A DNA stretch of 64,000 bases from JANQMY01 sp965228775 (lineage in GTDB: Bacteria > Pseudomonadota > Alphaproteobacteria > JANQMY01): NCBI GenBank assembly GCA_965228775.1, contig OZ245840.1, positions 4,774,001 to 4,838,000 on the forward strand. Direction: 5' to 3'. The notes below the pieces were generated by a model. The model had not been told where the DNA came from. It searched no databases and was given only the letters and a program-made list of their open reading frames with translations. Below are positions 17,081 through 26,279 of the stretch, piece after piece. Both the position numbers and the translations under genes were made by a program. Within the stretch, counting starts at the first letter, position 1, and the number at the start of each line of letters is the position of its first letter.

Positions 17081-18423
17081 TGCGCTATCTCCCGCTTACT
17101 GCCGACGATCGGCGGGATATGCTGAACGCGATTGGTGCCTCCGGCATTGATGATTTGTTCGAGGATGTGCCGGTCTCAGCCCGCTTGAATGGGGGGCTCG
17201 ATTTGCCGGCGCATATGGGCGAGATCGAGGTTGAGCGGAAAATGTCCGCGCTTGCTCGCAAGAACACCGCAGCCGGTGATGCGCCCTTTTTTGTTGGGGG
17301 TGGGGCCTACCGCCATCATGTGCCGGCGTCAGTTGATCACCTTATTCAGCGGTCGGAGTTTCTGACCTCCTACACGCCGTATCAGCCCGAGATTTCCCAG
17401 GGCACGCTTCAATACCTTTTTGAGTTTCAGACCCAGGTTGCCATGTTGACCGGCATGGAGGTTGCCAATGCGTCCATGTATGACGGGTCAACCGCCTGCG
17501 GCGAAGCAGTGCTGATGGCAAACCGCATTACGAAGCGGAACAAGGCGATCCTCTCCGGCGGGTTACATCCGCAATATGCGCAGGTGGTGGAAACCACGGC
17601 CCATTTCACAGGAGATGAAATCGTCAGAAAGGCCCCGGCACCTGAAGGCCAGGAAAATCTGATCGATCTGATCGATGACGACACTTCGTGTGTTGTGGTT
17701 CAAACGCCAAGCTTCTTTGGAAACCTGCATGACGTGTCGGCCTTGGCCGATGCCGCCCATGAAAAGGGGGCCCTTCTAATTGTTGTGGTGACGGAGATCG
17801 TATCCTTAGGACTTCTGAAAGCGCCCGGCGATATGGGGGCCGATATTGTGGTGGCCGAAGGGCAATCCATCGGCAATCCGCTGAATTTCGGTGGCCCTTA
17901 TGTGGGGCTGTTTGCGACCCGCAAAAAATATGTGCGCCAAATGCCGGGGCGCCTATGCGGGGAGACAGTAGATGCCGACGGCCGCCGAGGCTATGTGCTG
18001 ACCCTGTCCACGCGCGAACAACATATTCGGCGTGAGAAAGCGACCAGTAACATTTGTACCAACTCTGGTCTGTGTTCGCTTGCCTTTACCATCCACCTTT
18101 CCTTGCTGGGAGAAAGCGGCCTCAAGAAGCTTGCAAAGCTGAACCATCAAAGGGCGGTGACGTTAGCCGATATGTTGGAAGCGGTTGACGGCATCGAGTG
18201 CATTACCCCCACATTCTTCAATGAACTTACGGTGCGGCTTCGTAAACCGGCAGCGGAGGTCGTTGATGCACTTGCAGAGCGCGGCCTTCTGGCGGGCATT
18301 CCCGTCTCCCGGCTTTATCCGGACGACCCAACGGTGGCGGATCTGTTACTCATCGCAGCGACAGAATTGAATACCCCAGTGGACCTCGCCCAGCTTACTG
18401 ACGCTCTGAAAGAGGTGGTGTGA
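17080..18423 (+). CDS. gcvPA: Glycine dehydrogenase (decarboxylating) subunit 1
   Basis: The N-terminal half of the P protein as a separate 447-residue subunit. It opens with MRYLPLTADDRRDML and keeps the YTPYQPEISQGTLQ and NASMYDGSTA segments of the family. It lacks the PLP-binding lysine, which is in subunit 2, and works only as a heterodimer with it. The split form is one of two arrangements in bacteria; the other is a single chain of about 950 residues. It ends directly before gcvPB. Confidence 0.96.
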   Translation: MRYLPLTADDRRDMLNAIGASGIDDLFEDVPVSARLNGGLDLPAHMGEIEVERKMSALARKNTAAGDAPFFVGGGAYRHHVPASVDHLIQRSEFLTSYTPYQPEISQGTLQYLFEFQTQVAMLTGMEVANASMYDGSTACGEAVLMANRITKRNKAILSGGLHPQYAQVVETTAHFTGDEIVRKAPAPEGQENLIDLIDDDTSCVVVQTPSFFGNLHDVSALADAAHEKGALLIVVVTEIVSLGLLKAPGDMGADIVVAEGQSIGNPLNFGGPYVGLFATRKKYVRQMPGRLCGETVDADGRRGYVLTLSTREQHIRREKATSNICTNSGLCSLAFTIHLSLLGESGLKKLAKLNHQRAVTLADMLEAVDGIECITPTFFNELTVRLRKPAAEVVDALAERGLLAGIPVSRLYPDDPTVADLLLIAATELNTPVDLAQLTDALKEVV

Positions 18424-19962
18424 ATGAACATGCAAAACCCAATCAAAGCGGAAGACGTGCAGGCGGCGGAGCAGGACACAATGGTGGAAGACAGCAAAGG
18501 TCTGCAGCAGGAAGAAGGCCTTATTTTCGAAATAGGGCGGCCCGGCAAGTCCGGCGTTGATTTGCCCGAACCGACTGACGCGCCGGATCGCCTAGGTGGT
18601 CTTGCCCGTGACGAAGCGATTGGCCTGCCTGACCTGTCTGAGCCTGAAGTGGTGCGCCATTACGTGCGGCTCAGTCAAAAGAACTATTCGATTGATGCTG
18701 GGCTTTACCCACTTGGGTCTTGCACCATGAAGCACAATCCGCGTCTCAACGAAAAAATGGCGCGGTTGCCTGGTTTTGCCGATATCCATCCCCTACAGCC
18801 TCAATCCACCGTTCAAGGGGCCTTGGAAATGATCGGCGAGCTTGCCGATTGGCTCAAGAAACTGACCGGCATGCCGGGGATCGCACTATCGCCGAAAGCG
18901 GGGGCCCATGGCGAGCTGTGTGGGGTGATGGCCATTCGCTCCGCCCTGGAAGCGCGAGGGGAACATAGAACGCGTATTCTTGTGCCGGAATCGGCTCACG
19001 GCACGAACCCCGCCACGGCGTCGCTCTGTGGCTTCTCGGTGAGCGCCATTCCCGCTACGGAAGACGGGCGGGTCGATGTGGCCGCGTTCAAGGAGCAATT
19101 GGGACCGGATGTGGCCGGTATCATGCTGACCAATCCAAACACGTGCGGTCTGTTCGAAAAGGACATCATAGAGATCGCCGATGCGGTCCATGAGATTGGC
19201 GGGTATTTCTACTGCGACGGGGCTAATTTCAATGCGATCGTGGGGCGCGTCCGGCCGGGTGACCTTGGCATCGATGCGATGCATATCAATTTGCACAAGA
19301 CTTTCTCGACGCCCCATGGCGGTGGAGGGCCGGGCGCAGGGCCCGTCGTTTTCTCCGACGCCCTCGCGGCATTTGCGCCGCTGCCCTATATCGTTCACGA
19401 GGACGGCAAATGGCATGTGGTCGAACATGAAAATGGCGAATCGGGGCAAGCTTTCGGCCGCATGACAGCGTTTCATGGTCAGATGGGCATGTTCGTTCGT
19501 GCTCTGACGTATATCTTAAGTCATGGCGGTGATGGTCTGCGTCAGGTGGCAGAAGATGCGGTGTTGAACGCAAACTATGTGCTTGAAGAGCTGCGCGACG
19601 TGATGACGCCCGCTTTCCCTGGCCGTTGTATGCATGAAGCCCTATTCGACGACAGTTTCCTGGCGGACACCGAAGTGGAAACCCTGGATTTTGCCAAAGC
19701 CATGATTGACGAAGGGTATCATCCGATGACCATGTACTTCCCTCTAGTGGTGCATGGCGCCATGCTGATCGAGCCGACGGAAACTGAATCCAAGAAGAGC
19801 CTCGACCATTTCATCGGTACACTGCGGAAATTGGCGATGGCCGCGAAGTCGGGCGACAAGGACCGTTTTGAACAAGCACCGGTTCATGCGCCACGACGGC
19901 GGCTGGACGAGACTGGGGCCGCGCGGAAGCCGGTTCTTCGATGGTCGCCGGAAGAAGCGTGA
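18424..19962 (+). CDS. gcvPB: Glycine dehydrogenase (decarboxylating) subunit 2
   Basis: The 512-residue PLP-carrying half of the P protein decarboxylates glycine and loads the H protein. The PLP lysine is in INLHKTFSTPHGGGGPG, and the GSCTMKHNPRLNE and SAHGTNPA segments are conserved. The first 30 or so residues are poorly conserved and the exact start could be a little downstream. It abuts gcvPA and closes the riboswitch-controlled gcvT-gcvH-gcvPA-gcvPB operon, ending at a strong bidirectional terminator. No lipoamide dehydrogenase gene (L protein) is in the window. Confidence 0.96.
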   Translation: MNMQNPIKAEDVQAAEQDTMVEDSKGLQQEEGLIFEIGRPGKSGVDLPEPTDAPDRLGGLARDEAIGLPDLSEPEVVRHYVRLSQKNYSIDAGLYPLGSCTMKHNPRLNEKMARLPGFADIHPLQPQSTVQGALEMIGELADWLKKLTGMPGIALSPKAGAHGELCGVMAIRSALEARGEHRTRILVPESAHGTNPATASLCGFSVSAIPATEDGRVDVAAFKEQLGPDVAGIMLTNPNTCGLFEKDIIEIADAVHEIGGYFYCDGANFNAIVGRVRPGDLGIDAMHINLHKTFSTPHGGGGPGAGPVVFSDALAAFAPLPYIVHEDGKWHVVEHENGESGQAFGRMTAFHGQMGMFVRALTYILSHGGDGLRQVAEDAVLNANYVLEELRDVMTPAFPGRCMHEALFDDSFLADTEVETLDFAKAMIDEGYHPMTMYFPLVVHGAMLIEPTETESKKSLDHFIGTLRKLAMAAKSGDKDRFEQAPVHAPRRRLDETGAARKPVLRWSPEEA

Positions 19963-19965
19963 TAC

Positions 19966-19997
19966 AAAAAGGGCCGCTCAATTGAGCGGCCCTTTTT
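19966..19997. terminator. Bidirectional intrinsic terminator between gcvPB and atpF
   Basis: A perfect 32-base palindrome whose arms (19966-19981 and 19982-19997) pair throughout: A-run, GGGCCGCTCAA, TTGAGCGGCCC, T-run. The GC-rich stem followed by T5 on each strand fits an intrinsic terminator serving both the gcv operon (forward) and the atp operon (reverse), which converge here. Confidence 0.92.
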
Positions 19998-20016
19998 ACT
20001 TAATTCAAAGTGCGAA

Positions 20017-20508
20017 TTAGTTGAGCTTCGAGCCCAGGCTGCGAATGTCCTGATCGATGAGCTGAGCGTCACGGCCCTGATCAATACGATCCGTAATGAT
20101 CCGGCGCGCGGCGGCAGCTGCAACACCGGCGGCCGCGTCTTTCACTTCCTTCAACGCTTGCGCTTCGGCCTGAGCAATCTTGTCTTCTGCTTGCTTCGTG
20201 CGGCGCTCTAGCTGAGCCGCGAGGTTTTCGCGGGTCTCCGCGGCAAGGCGCTCAGCCTCGGCGCGTGCCTGCGTCACGATTTCCTCGGCCTCTTGCTCCG
20301 CATCGCGCTGCTTGCGCTGATAGTTTGCGAGAAGAGCCTGTGCTTCTTCACGCAACTTCCGTGCTTCGTCCAGCTCTTGAGCGATCTGCGCGGACCGTGC
20401 GTCAAGTGCTTCTGTCACGCGCCGCGGCACACCGAAATAGAGCAGGGCGAGGATGAACAGGACAAATGAGACCGCAACCCAGAATGACGAATCTGAAAAG
20501 ATTTCCAT
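20017..20508 (-). CDS. atpF: ATP synthase F0 subunit b
   Basis: This 163-residue stator subunit has one N-terminal transmembrane helix (residues about 8-26, FWVAVSFVLFILALLYFGVP) followed by a long charged coiled coil rich in Glu, Ala, Arg and Gln. It connects the membrane a subunit to F1. It is the downstream b-type gene of a b/b' pair, 4 bases after the upstream one, as usual in photosynthetic and other Alphaproteobacteria. The F1 genes (atpHAGDC) are not in the window. Confidence 0.93.
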   Translation of the reverse strand: MEIFSDSSFWVAVSFVLFILALLYFGVPRRVTEALDARSAQIAQELDEARKLREEAQALLANYQRKQRDAEQEAEEIVTQARAEAERLAAETRENLAAQLERRTKQAEDKIAQAEAQALKEVKDAAAGVAAAAARRIITDRIDQGRDAQLIDQDIRSLGSKLN

Positions 20509-20512
20509 GTGT

Positions 20513-21079
20513 CTACCTATTCAGTTCCGCGTCGACCGATTGGGCAAGAGCCGCTTCGCCCACATCATCGCCGATGAGTTGTTGAACGATTTGCTCTGTT
20601 ACGTCGATCGCTACACCACGCACATTGCCTAAGGCCGCTGCTTTAGCCGTTGAGATCTGCTTTTCAGCTTCGGCAGCCTTTGTGGAAAGCTCGGCTTCCA
20701 TGTCCGTCCGCATTTGCTCAATTTCTTCATTGAGCTTGGCACGGTTTTCCGCCGCGATGGCGTTTGCCTTGCCGCGCGCCTCCGCTAACGCCGCCTCATA
20801 GGCTTCGATAGCGTCGTCCGTTTCCTTTTTGAGCTGTGCTGCCTTGTCGAGATCGTCGGCAATCTTGTCCCGGCGTTCCTCAAGAACAGTCGCGATGCGA
20901 GGCAGCGCCACACGCGCCATCATCACATACAGAAAAACAAACGTGATTGTCAGCCAGACAATCTGCGGCGCCCAGTCGGCTGCATTGAGCTGAGGCATGC
21001 CGGACGACCCGTGGTCTTCCGCATGCCCAAGCTCCGTATGCAGATCGCCATCCGCCGGATGTGAGCTTTTGCTAGCCAT
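20513..21079 (-). CDS. ATP synthase F0 subunit b'
   Basis: This 188-residue divergent second b subunit has a 35-residue polar N-terminal extension, one transmembrane helix (IVWLTITFVFLYVMMARVALP) and a long coiled coil. Together with the next gene it forms the heterodimeric b/b' peripheral stalk. Its location directly after atpE and before atpF, and the presence of two b-like genes, supports b' over a duplicated b. Symbols atpF', atpF2 and atpG are all used for this gene, so I leave the symbol blank. Confidence 0.93.
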   Translation of the reverse strand: MASKSSHPADGDLHTELGHAEDHGSSGMPQLNAADWAPQIVWLTITFVFLYVMMARVALPRIATVLEERRDKIADDLDKAAQLKKETDDAIEAYEAALAEARGKANAIAAENRAKLNEEIEQMRTDMEAELSTKAAEAEKQISTAKAAALGNVRGVAIDVTEQIVQQLIGDDVGEAALAQSVDAELNR

Positions 21080-21126
21080 GGATACGCATTTCCATCTTTA
21101 GTTTGGTCCAAAGACCAACGATTTCG

Positions 21127-21354
21127 TTAGATAACGAACAGAAGGATCAGCGCAACAACAAGGCCGAACAAGCCGGTCGCTTCCGCCAAGGCGAAGCCCA
21201 AAAGAAGGTTAGCAAACTGGCCTTGAGCAGCGCCCGGGTTGCGCAGTGCGCCAGCGAGGTAGTTGCCGAAAATGGTACCGATACCAACACCAGCACCTGC
21301 GAGAGAGATCGTTGCGATACCCGCACCGATGAGTTTTGCCGCTTCTGGCTCCAT
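21127..21354 (-). CDS. atpE: ATP synthase F0 subunit c
   Basis: The 75-residue proteolipid of the rotor ring has two transmembrane helices joined by the polar loop ALRNPGA. The proton-binding carboxylate is Glu58 in ALAEATGLFG. The first helix has a glycine-rich packing motif (GAGVGIGTIFG). No sodium-ligand pattern is apparent, so proton coupling is expected. A strong Shine-Dalgarno (AAGGAG, 9 bases before the ATG) fits the high copy number needed. Confidence 0.97.
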   Translation of the reverse strand: MEPEAAKLIGAGIATISLAGAGVGIGTIFGNYLAGALRNPGAAQGQFANLLLGFALAEATGLFGLVVALILLFVI

Positions 21355-21404
21355 GACATGTGTCTCCTTGTGGATGAATAGTCGTTTGAGATGTTAAGTC
21401 GATC

Positions 21405-21420
21405 GCGGCGCCTTCGCCGC
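21405..21420 (-). other. Intercistronic stem-loop between atpB and atpE
   Basis: GCGGCG and CGCCGC pair around a 4-base loop in the 85-base gap between atpB and atpE. In the direction of transcription (reverse strand) no T-run follows, so it is not a terminator. A role in mRNA stability or in raising atpE output is only an inference. Confidence 0.5.
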
Positions 21421-21439
21421 TTTTGAAAACCTTTTCAGA

Positions 21440-22195
21440 TCAGTGCATATGCAATGCGTCGTTCAGGTAGATGCAGGTCAAGATCGCGAATACATAGGCC
21501 TGCAAGAACGCGATGAGAACTTCAAGACCAGTGAAAGCGACCATGAAGGCCAGCGGTGCCCAGCCGCCAATTGCGCCCAAGCCCACAACGAAGCCTGCAA
21601 ATACTTTCAGCATGGTGTGTCCGGCCATCATATTGGCAAACAAACGGACGGAAAGGCTGATCGGCCGTGTCAGATAGGAAATGACCTCAATCACCACCAA
21701 AAGCGGCATGAGGGCAATCGGAATACCCGACGGGACGAACATCTTCAGAAACTTGATGCCGTGGGTCGCAAACCCAATGATCGTCACACCAATGAAAATC
21801 ACGATCGCCAAGGCGAAGGTAACGATGATGTGGCTCGTCACGGTAAATGAATAAGGGATCATCCCCAACAGGTTCAAAAACAGGACGAACATGAAAAGGG
21901 TGAAAATGAAAGGGAAGTAGCGCTGCCCCGCCGTGCCCACATTGTCCCTAAGCATGTTGGCAACGAACTCATAGGAGAGTTCCGCAAGAGACTGCCAGCG
22001 GCCTGGCACCATGGCGCGTCCGCTCATCGTGACGGTGGTGAACAGGGTGATAAGAATCACCGCGATGACCATGAACAAAGAAGAATTCGTGAACGATACG
22101 TCGATGCCAGCGAATTCCAAAGGTACAATCCGTTCAATGACGAATTGGTGCATCGGATCAATGCCAAGACCGCCTTCAGATCCTTTTGATGCCAC
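21440..22195 (-). CDS. atpB: ATP synthase F0 subunit a
   Basis: This 251-residue polytopic membrane subunit forms the proton half-channels beside the c ring. The essential arginine lies in the ISLSVRLFANMMAGH segment (SVRLFANM), and the ILTCIYLNDALHMH C terminus is typical. Several strong transmembrane helices span the chain. It is preceded by atpI (36 bases) and followed by atpE (85 bases) in an F0-only operon separate from the F1 genes. Confidence 0.96.
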   Translation of the reverse strand: MASKGSEGGLGIDPMHQFVIERIVPLEFAGIDVSFTNSSLFMVIAVILITLFTTVTMSGRAMVPGRWQSLAELSYEFVANMLRDNVGTAGQRYFPFIFTLFMFVLFLNLLGMIPYSFTVTSHIIVTFALAIVIFIGVTIIGFATHGIKFLKMFVPSGIPIALMPLLVVIEVISYLTRPISLSVRLFANMMAGHTMLKVFAGFVVGLGAIGGWAPLAFMVAFTGLEVLIAFLQAYVFAILTCIYLNDALHMH

Positions 22196-22231
22196 GATGT
22201 CTATCCCCGGTTCTGCGCGAATGCGCTTGTG

Positions 22232-22567
22232 TTACTTTTTATCGGCGTCGTTTTTGAGGTCATTCGCCTGACCCGCCGATGAGCCAGAACTGTTTGCCGA
22301 ATTCATCATCGCCGCTGTCCGAACCACATTCAAAACACCGGCGGCCATGCCGAAGAAAAAGAAAATGATGAGAAACCATGGGCTCGTGCCCAGCCACTCA
22401 TCCAAAAGCCACCCAATCGCGACACCTACAACAAGACCAACCACCAATTCGGTCGAAAGCCGGAAGGCGGTGCCGATTGCGGAACTTCTGCCTTCGTTTT
22501 CAGTCGACTGCTGACGGGCTCGCTGCGCTTTGCGCAACCGGTCATCGAAATCGTCGCCATTCGCCAT
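22232..22567 (-). CDS. atpI: ATP synthase accessory protein AtpI
   Basis: A small membrane protein of about 111 residues with a polar N terminus (FDDRLRKAQRARQQ) and two hydrophobic helices (LVVGLVVGVAIGWLLDE and WFLIIFFFFGMAAGVLNVVR). This matches AtpI/AtpZ-like proteins that start atp operons and help assemble the c ring. The ATG at 22567 follows an AGGA element by 11 bases; an alternative ATG at 22621 would add 18 residues. It is the first gene of the F0 operon. Confidence 0.87.
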   Translation of the reverse strand: MANGDDFDDRLRKAQRARQQSTENEGRSSAIGTAFRLSTELVVGLVVGVAIGWLLDEWLGTSPWFLIIFFFFGMAAGVLNVVRTAAMMNSANSSGSSAGQANDLKNDADKK

Positions 22568-22668
22568 AGGTGCCAAATCCTGGTTGCCCAATTTCTGGTT
22601 TCTATGAGAAGCGGTTTTCATAGAGCCGGCCTAGAAAAGCGCGCGCATTCCGTCCGCAAGACGGGCGC

Positions 22669-22698
22669 AACATATGTTTCGCAGGGCAGCACTGTCAA
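22669..22698 (-). promoter_or_regulatory. Putative sigma-70-type promoter of the atp F0 operon
   Basis: Read on the reverse strand, TTGACA (22693-22698) is followed after 18 bases by TATGTT (22669-22674), a perfect -35 and a fair -10. It lies about 100 bases upstream of the atpI start at 22567, in the right orientation, in a region with no other gene. Confidence 0.55.
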
Positions 22699-22772
22699 GT
22701 TTACCGGAACTGGCCTAAGCCTTTGTTTGTGTTATGAAATTGTCATGTATTTCGGCGATGCACAATTGTGCG

Positions 22773-25700
22773 TCAACCCGCCGCACGCACTTCTTCCGCC
22801 GCAGCTAAATCCAGAGACACAAGTTGGCTTACGCCGCGCTCCGCCATGGTCACCCCATAGAGCCGATCCATGCGCGACATGGAGAGCGCGTGGTGGGTAA
22901 TCACGATGAAGCGCGTGTCGGTTAGACGGCGCATTTCGTCCAAAAGATTGCAGAAACGCTCCACATTTGTGTCGTCAAGCGGTGCGTCCACCTCATCCAT
23001 GACACAGACCGGCGCTGGATTGCACAAGAACACCGCGAAAATGAGCGAAATGGCGGTCAGCGCCTGCTCGCCACCGGACAGAAGCGACATGGTTTGGGTT
23101 TTCTTGCCAGGCGGACGCGCGTTGATTTCAAGACCGGCCTCCAGCGGATCATCTGATTCGATCAGCTCGAGAGAGGCCGTGCCGCCATTGAACAGCAATG
23201 TGAACAGGCGTTCGAAATTCTTGTTCACCTCGTCGAATGCCTTCAAAAGACGTTCGCGGCCTTCCGTATTGAGCTTCGAGATGCCTTGGCGAAGCTTGGC
23301 GATCGCGCCCTCAAGGTCTTCCCGTTCGGTCAGCATGCCTTGAAGTTGCTCTTCGAGTTCTGCTGATTCTTCCTCAGCGCGCAGGTTCACACCGCCAAGG
23401 TTTTCGCGTTCCCGCTTCAGCCGCTCCAGCCGCTTTTCGATGGCATCCACGTCCACTTCGAGATCCTTTTCAGTGATCTCGCCGGCTTCCATGATCTGAT
23501 CCGGCTGGCAATCAAGCGTTTCGCGAACACGTTCCGCAATTTCCTCTTGGCGCTCATGGGCGCCTTCCAGAAGCGCTTCCATTCGCGCGCGTTCTTCGCG
23601 GGCTTCGCTTTGGGCCTGCTGTGCTTCCTTCAGCGTGTTGTTGCAACGGTTCAGCGCGCTTTCGCCGATGCTCAATGCATCCGCCGCCTGGTTGCGCACA
23701 GCCTCAGCGTCCGTCATTGCGGACAGTAAGGCCGTCCGTTTTTCCTGGAGCGTTTCCGGAAAGGCGCGTTTTTCGTCCAGTTCCTTCTTCAAATCGCCTT
23801 TGCGTTCTGAAAGGGTTTCGATTTGCGTGCGCGCTTTTTCCGTGCGCCGCCCCCATTCATCGCGTTCGGTCTGGATCTGCGATAGGCGCTGCTGGCGCTG
23901 TGCTGCCTCGCGCCCGGCACTTTCAAGGTTAGCGCGTGCATCCGCCGTATCGGCCCGAAGATTGGCCACGGTTTCCTTGGCCGTAGAGATTCGTAGGCGC
24001 AGAGCGTCTTCATTTTCCAGAGCGCTCAATTCCCGGCGTGCCGTCTCCAGCTTTTCGCGCACGGTTCCCATGTCGCTTTCGGCCCGCGCTTTCGCGTCTT
24101 CCAGCGAGTTCATTTTGGAACTTTGGGCCGAAGCTTGTTTCTCGGCCCTCAACAGCTCTTCCTGAGCCGCTGACAAAGCGTTTTGCCGTTCGCGCCAATT
24201 CTTCCGTTCTTCGGTTTCAAGCGATGCTGCTTGCTCAGCGGCTGCACGGCAGGTGTGATAGCGGTCCCTCAGATCCGCCGCGGCACGCTCGGCGTCTGCA
24301 ACCTGCGCTTCGATTTCCTGTAAGCGGTTGCGTTGCGCCAGTTTAGTGGCCGCATGGGTTGGGGCGTCCGCTGCGGCTAGGAAACCATCCCAGCGCCAAA
24401 AATCGCCTTCCTTGGAAACAAGCCGCTGGCCGGGTTTGAGCTGCCGTTGCAGATTGGCCCCCATGGCCGCATCGACGACGCCGATCTGCGCCAACCGCCG
24501 CTGCAGAGCAGGGGGGCCCATCACGAAGCGGGACAGGGGAACCGCATTCATTGGCAAAGAGGGTGCGCCGCCCATGCTGTCCATGGGACCCAGGTTTTCC
24601 CAATGAACAGGCGCCGCCGTATCGTCGGTTGCGTCCAAATCGCTGCCGAGAGCTGCTCCAAGGGCCTTTTCATACCCGGCTTCCACTTGAATCGTATCGA
24701 TCAGTGGTTGCCAAAGGTCCGATTCCGTCACACCCAACATGTCCGAAAGGGCTTTGGCTTCCGCCTTCAGTTTGCCTAGGGCGCGGTCCGCTTCTTGAAC
24801 TGGTTCGAGTGCTGATTTTTCAGCCGCTTGTTTTTCGTTTCGGCTTTGCTCGGCGGCGTCGAAGGCTTGCCGGGCCTGCTCAACGGCCACTTTGCCTTCT
24901 TCCACAGCGGTGGCTGTGCGGTCGATTTTCTCACTGTCGAAGCCGTTTGCGCGAATGGCGTCTTGTTCTGCGATGGCCTGGGACTTCTGACGCTCTAGAT
25001 TGGCAAGCCGTGATTCCGATTCTTGAACGGACCGGGTAAGCGACTGCCGCGACGCGGTCAGGGCGGCTATTTGCGATGTCAGCCCCTCAAGCTCGGTTTC
25101 CTGCTGCGAAAGTTTGGCCGCCGCCGCGTTCGCGCGTTCTTTTAGCTCTTCCAGGACAGACTGTTCATTGGTGTCGCGCTCTCGAATCTCTTGCTCTTCG
25201 GAGGTCAGCCTATCTAGAACTTGTTGCGCGTCCCGGATCATGGCGTTTTCGCGTTGCAAGTCCGCGACCGTCTGCTGAAGACGCCGCTCAAGCTCCTCCG
25301 CTTCACGTTGGGCACGCGCTTCTTCTGCGTCCAGACCATCGCGTTCGACCGTTAGCCGGTGATACGCCGCCGCGGCTTTCGCTTCCGCTTCACGCAAGGG
25401 CGGTAGTTCATCATTGGCGGCTAGTTGCAGCCGGTTGGCTTCAGCCGCACGCTGTGTGGTCTCCGCGACTTTTTGCTCGGCGGCTTGGGATTTTTCCTTG
25501 GTTTCCACCAGATGCTTTTCGGTTGCGGACCAGCGCAATTGAAGGTTCGTCGCTTCTGCCTTGCGGATCAGGCCGGACAGGTTCCGGTACCGCCGGGCTT
25601 GGCGCGCTTGGCGCTTCAAGTTCGACAATTGGCCTTCGATCTGCTGAACCACGTCATCTAGGCGGGTGAGATTTGTCTCGGCCGCTCTGAGCCTTAGCTC

Positions 25701-26240
25701 TGCTTCATGACGCCGAGAATGAAGTCCGGAGATGCCGGCGGCTTCTTCCAAAATCTTCCGCCGGTTCTTCGGCTTTGCGTTGATCAACTCACCGATCTGG
25801 CCTTGGCGGACCAACGCCGTGGAATGGGCGCCTGTGGCGGCGTCGGCGAAGAAGGTTTGCACATCGCGGGCGCGCACATCGCGACCGTTAATGCGATAGG
25901 CCGATCCGGCATCGCGCTCAATGCGGCGGCTGACTTCGATCGTATCCGCATCATTGTAGGGTTGGGGCGCCGACCGGTCTGAATTGTCGATCACCAAGAC
26001 CACTTCCGCCATGTTGCGGGAAGGGCGGCTGTTGGTGCCGGCGAAGATGACGTCTTCCATGCCGGAGCTGCGCATGCTCTTGGCAGAGTTTTCGCCCATC
26101 ACCCAGCGCATGGCTTCAAGCAAGTTCGACTTCCCGCACCCGTTCGGACCGACCACGCCGCTCAGGCCGGATTCGATCATCAATTCAACGGGTTCAACGA
26201 AGGACTTAAAGCCCGAAAGCCGAAGGCGAGTGATCTTCAC
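22773..26240 (-). CDS. smc: Chromosome segregation protein SMC
   Basis: A 1155-residue condensin ATPase that compacts and segregates DNA with ScpA and ScpB, which are not in this window. The N-terminal Walker A is GPNGCGKS (31-38). Two long coiled-coil arms flank a hinge around residues 500-650. The C-terminal head carries the LSGGEQ signature and the Walker B VCVMDEVDAPLD. The start is GTG at 26240 with an AAGG element 8 bases upstream. It lies 39 bases downstream of dsbA, the conserved alphaproteobacterial order. Confidence 0.97.
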   Translation of the reverse strand: MKITRLRLSGFKSFVEPVELMIESGLSGVVGPNGCGKSNLLEAMRWVMGENSAKSMRSSGMEDVIFAGTNSRPSRNMAEVVLVIDNSDRSAPQPYNDADTIEVSRRIERDAGSAYRINGRDVRARDVQTFFADAATGAHSTALVRQGQIGELINAKPKNRRKILEEAAGISGLHSRRHEAELRLRAAETNLTRLDDVVQQIEGQLSNLKRQARQARRYRNLSGLIRKAEATNLQLRWSATEKHLVETKEKSQAAEQKVAETTQRAAEANRLQLAANDELPPLREAEAKAAAAYHRLTVERDGLDAEEARAQREAEELERRLQQTVADLQRENAMIRDAQQVLDRLTSEEQEIRERDTNEQSVLEELKERANAAAAKLSQQETELEGLTSQIAALTASRQSLTRSVQESESRLANLERQKSQAIAEQDAIRANGFDSEKIDRTATAVEEGKVAVEQARQAFDAAEQSRNEKQAAEKSALEPVQEADRALGKLKAEAKALSDMLGVTESDLWQPLIDTIQVEAGYEKALGAALGSDLDATDDTAAPVHWENLGPMDSMGGAPSLPMNAVPLSRFVMGPPALQRRLAQIGVVDAAMGANLQRQLKPGQRLVSKEGDFWRWDGFLAAADAPTHAATKLAQRNRLQEIEAQVADAERAAADLRDRYHTCRAAAEQAASLETEERKNWRERQNALSAAQEELLRAEKQASAQSSKMNSLEDAKARAESDMGTVREKLETARRELSALENEDALRLRISTAKETVANLRADTADARANLESAGREAAQRQQRLSQIQTERDEWGRRTEKARTQIETLSERKGDLKKELDEKRAFPETLQEKRTALLSAMTDAEAVRNQAADALSIGESALNRCNNTLKEAQQAQSEAREERARMEALLEGAHERQEEIAERVRETLDCQPDQIMEAGEITEKDLEVDVDAIEKRLERLKRERENLGGVNLRAEEESAELEEQLQGMLTEREDLEGAIAKLRQGISKLNTEGRERLLKAFDEVNKNFERLFTLLFNGGTASLELIESDDPLEAGLEINARPPGKKTQTMSLLSGGEQALTAISLIFAVFLCNPAPVCVMDEVDAPLDDTNVERFCNLLDEMRRLTDTRFIVITHHALSMSRMDRLYGVTMAERGVSQLVSLDLAAAEEVRAAG

Positions 26241-26258
26241 GCGCTAACCTTTATTTGG

Positions 26259-26277
26259 GCCCCTTGGGGGAAGGGGC
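26259..26277 (-). other. Stem-loop between the dsbA-like gene and smc
   Basis: GCCCCTT and AAGGGGC pair around a G5 loop immediately after the dsbA stop. On the reverse (transcribed) strand only a weak A/T stretch follows, so it could attenuate rather than fully stop transcription into smc. Confidence 0.4.
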
Positions 26278-26279
26278 GT

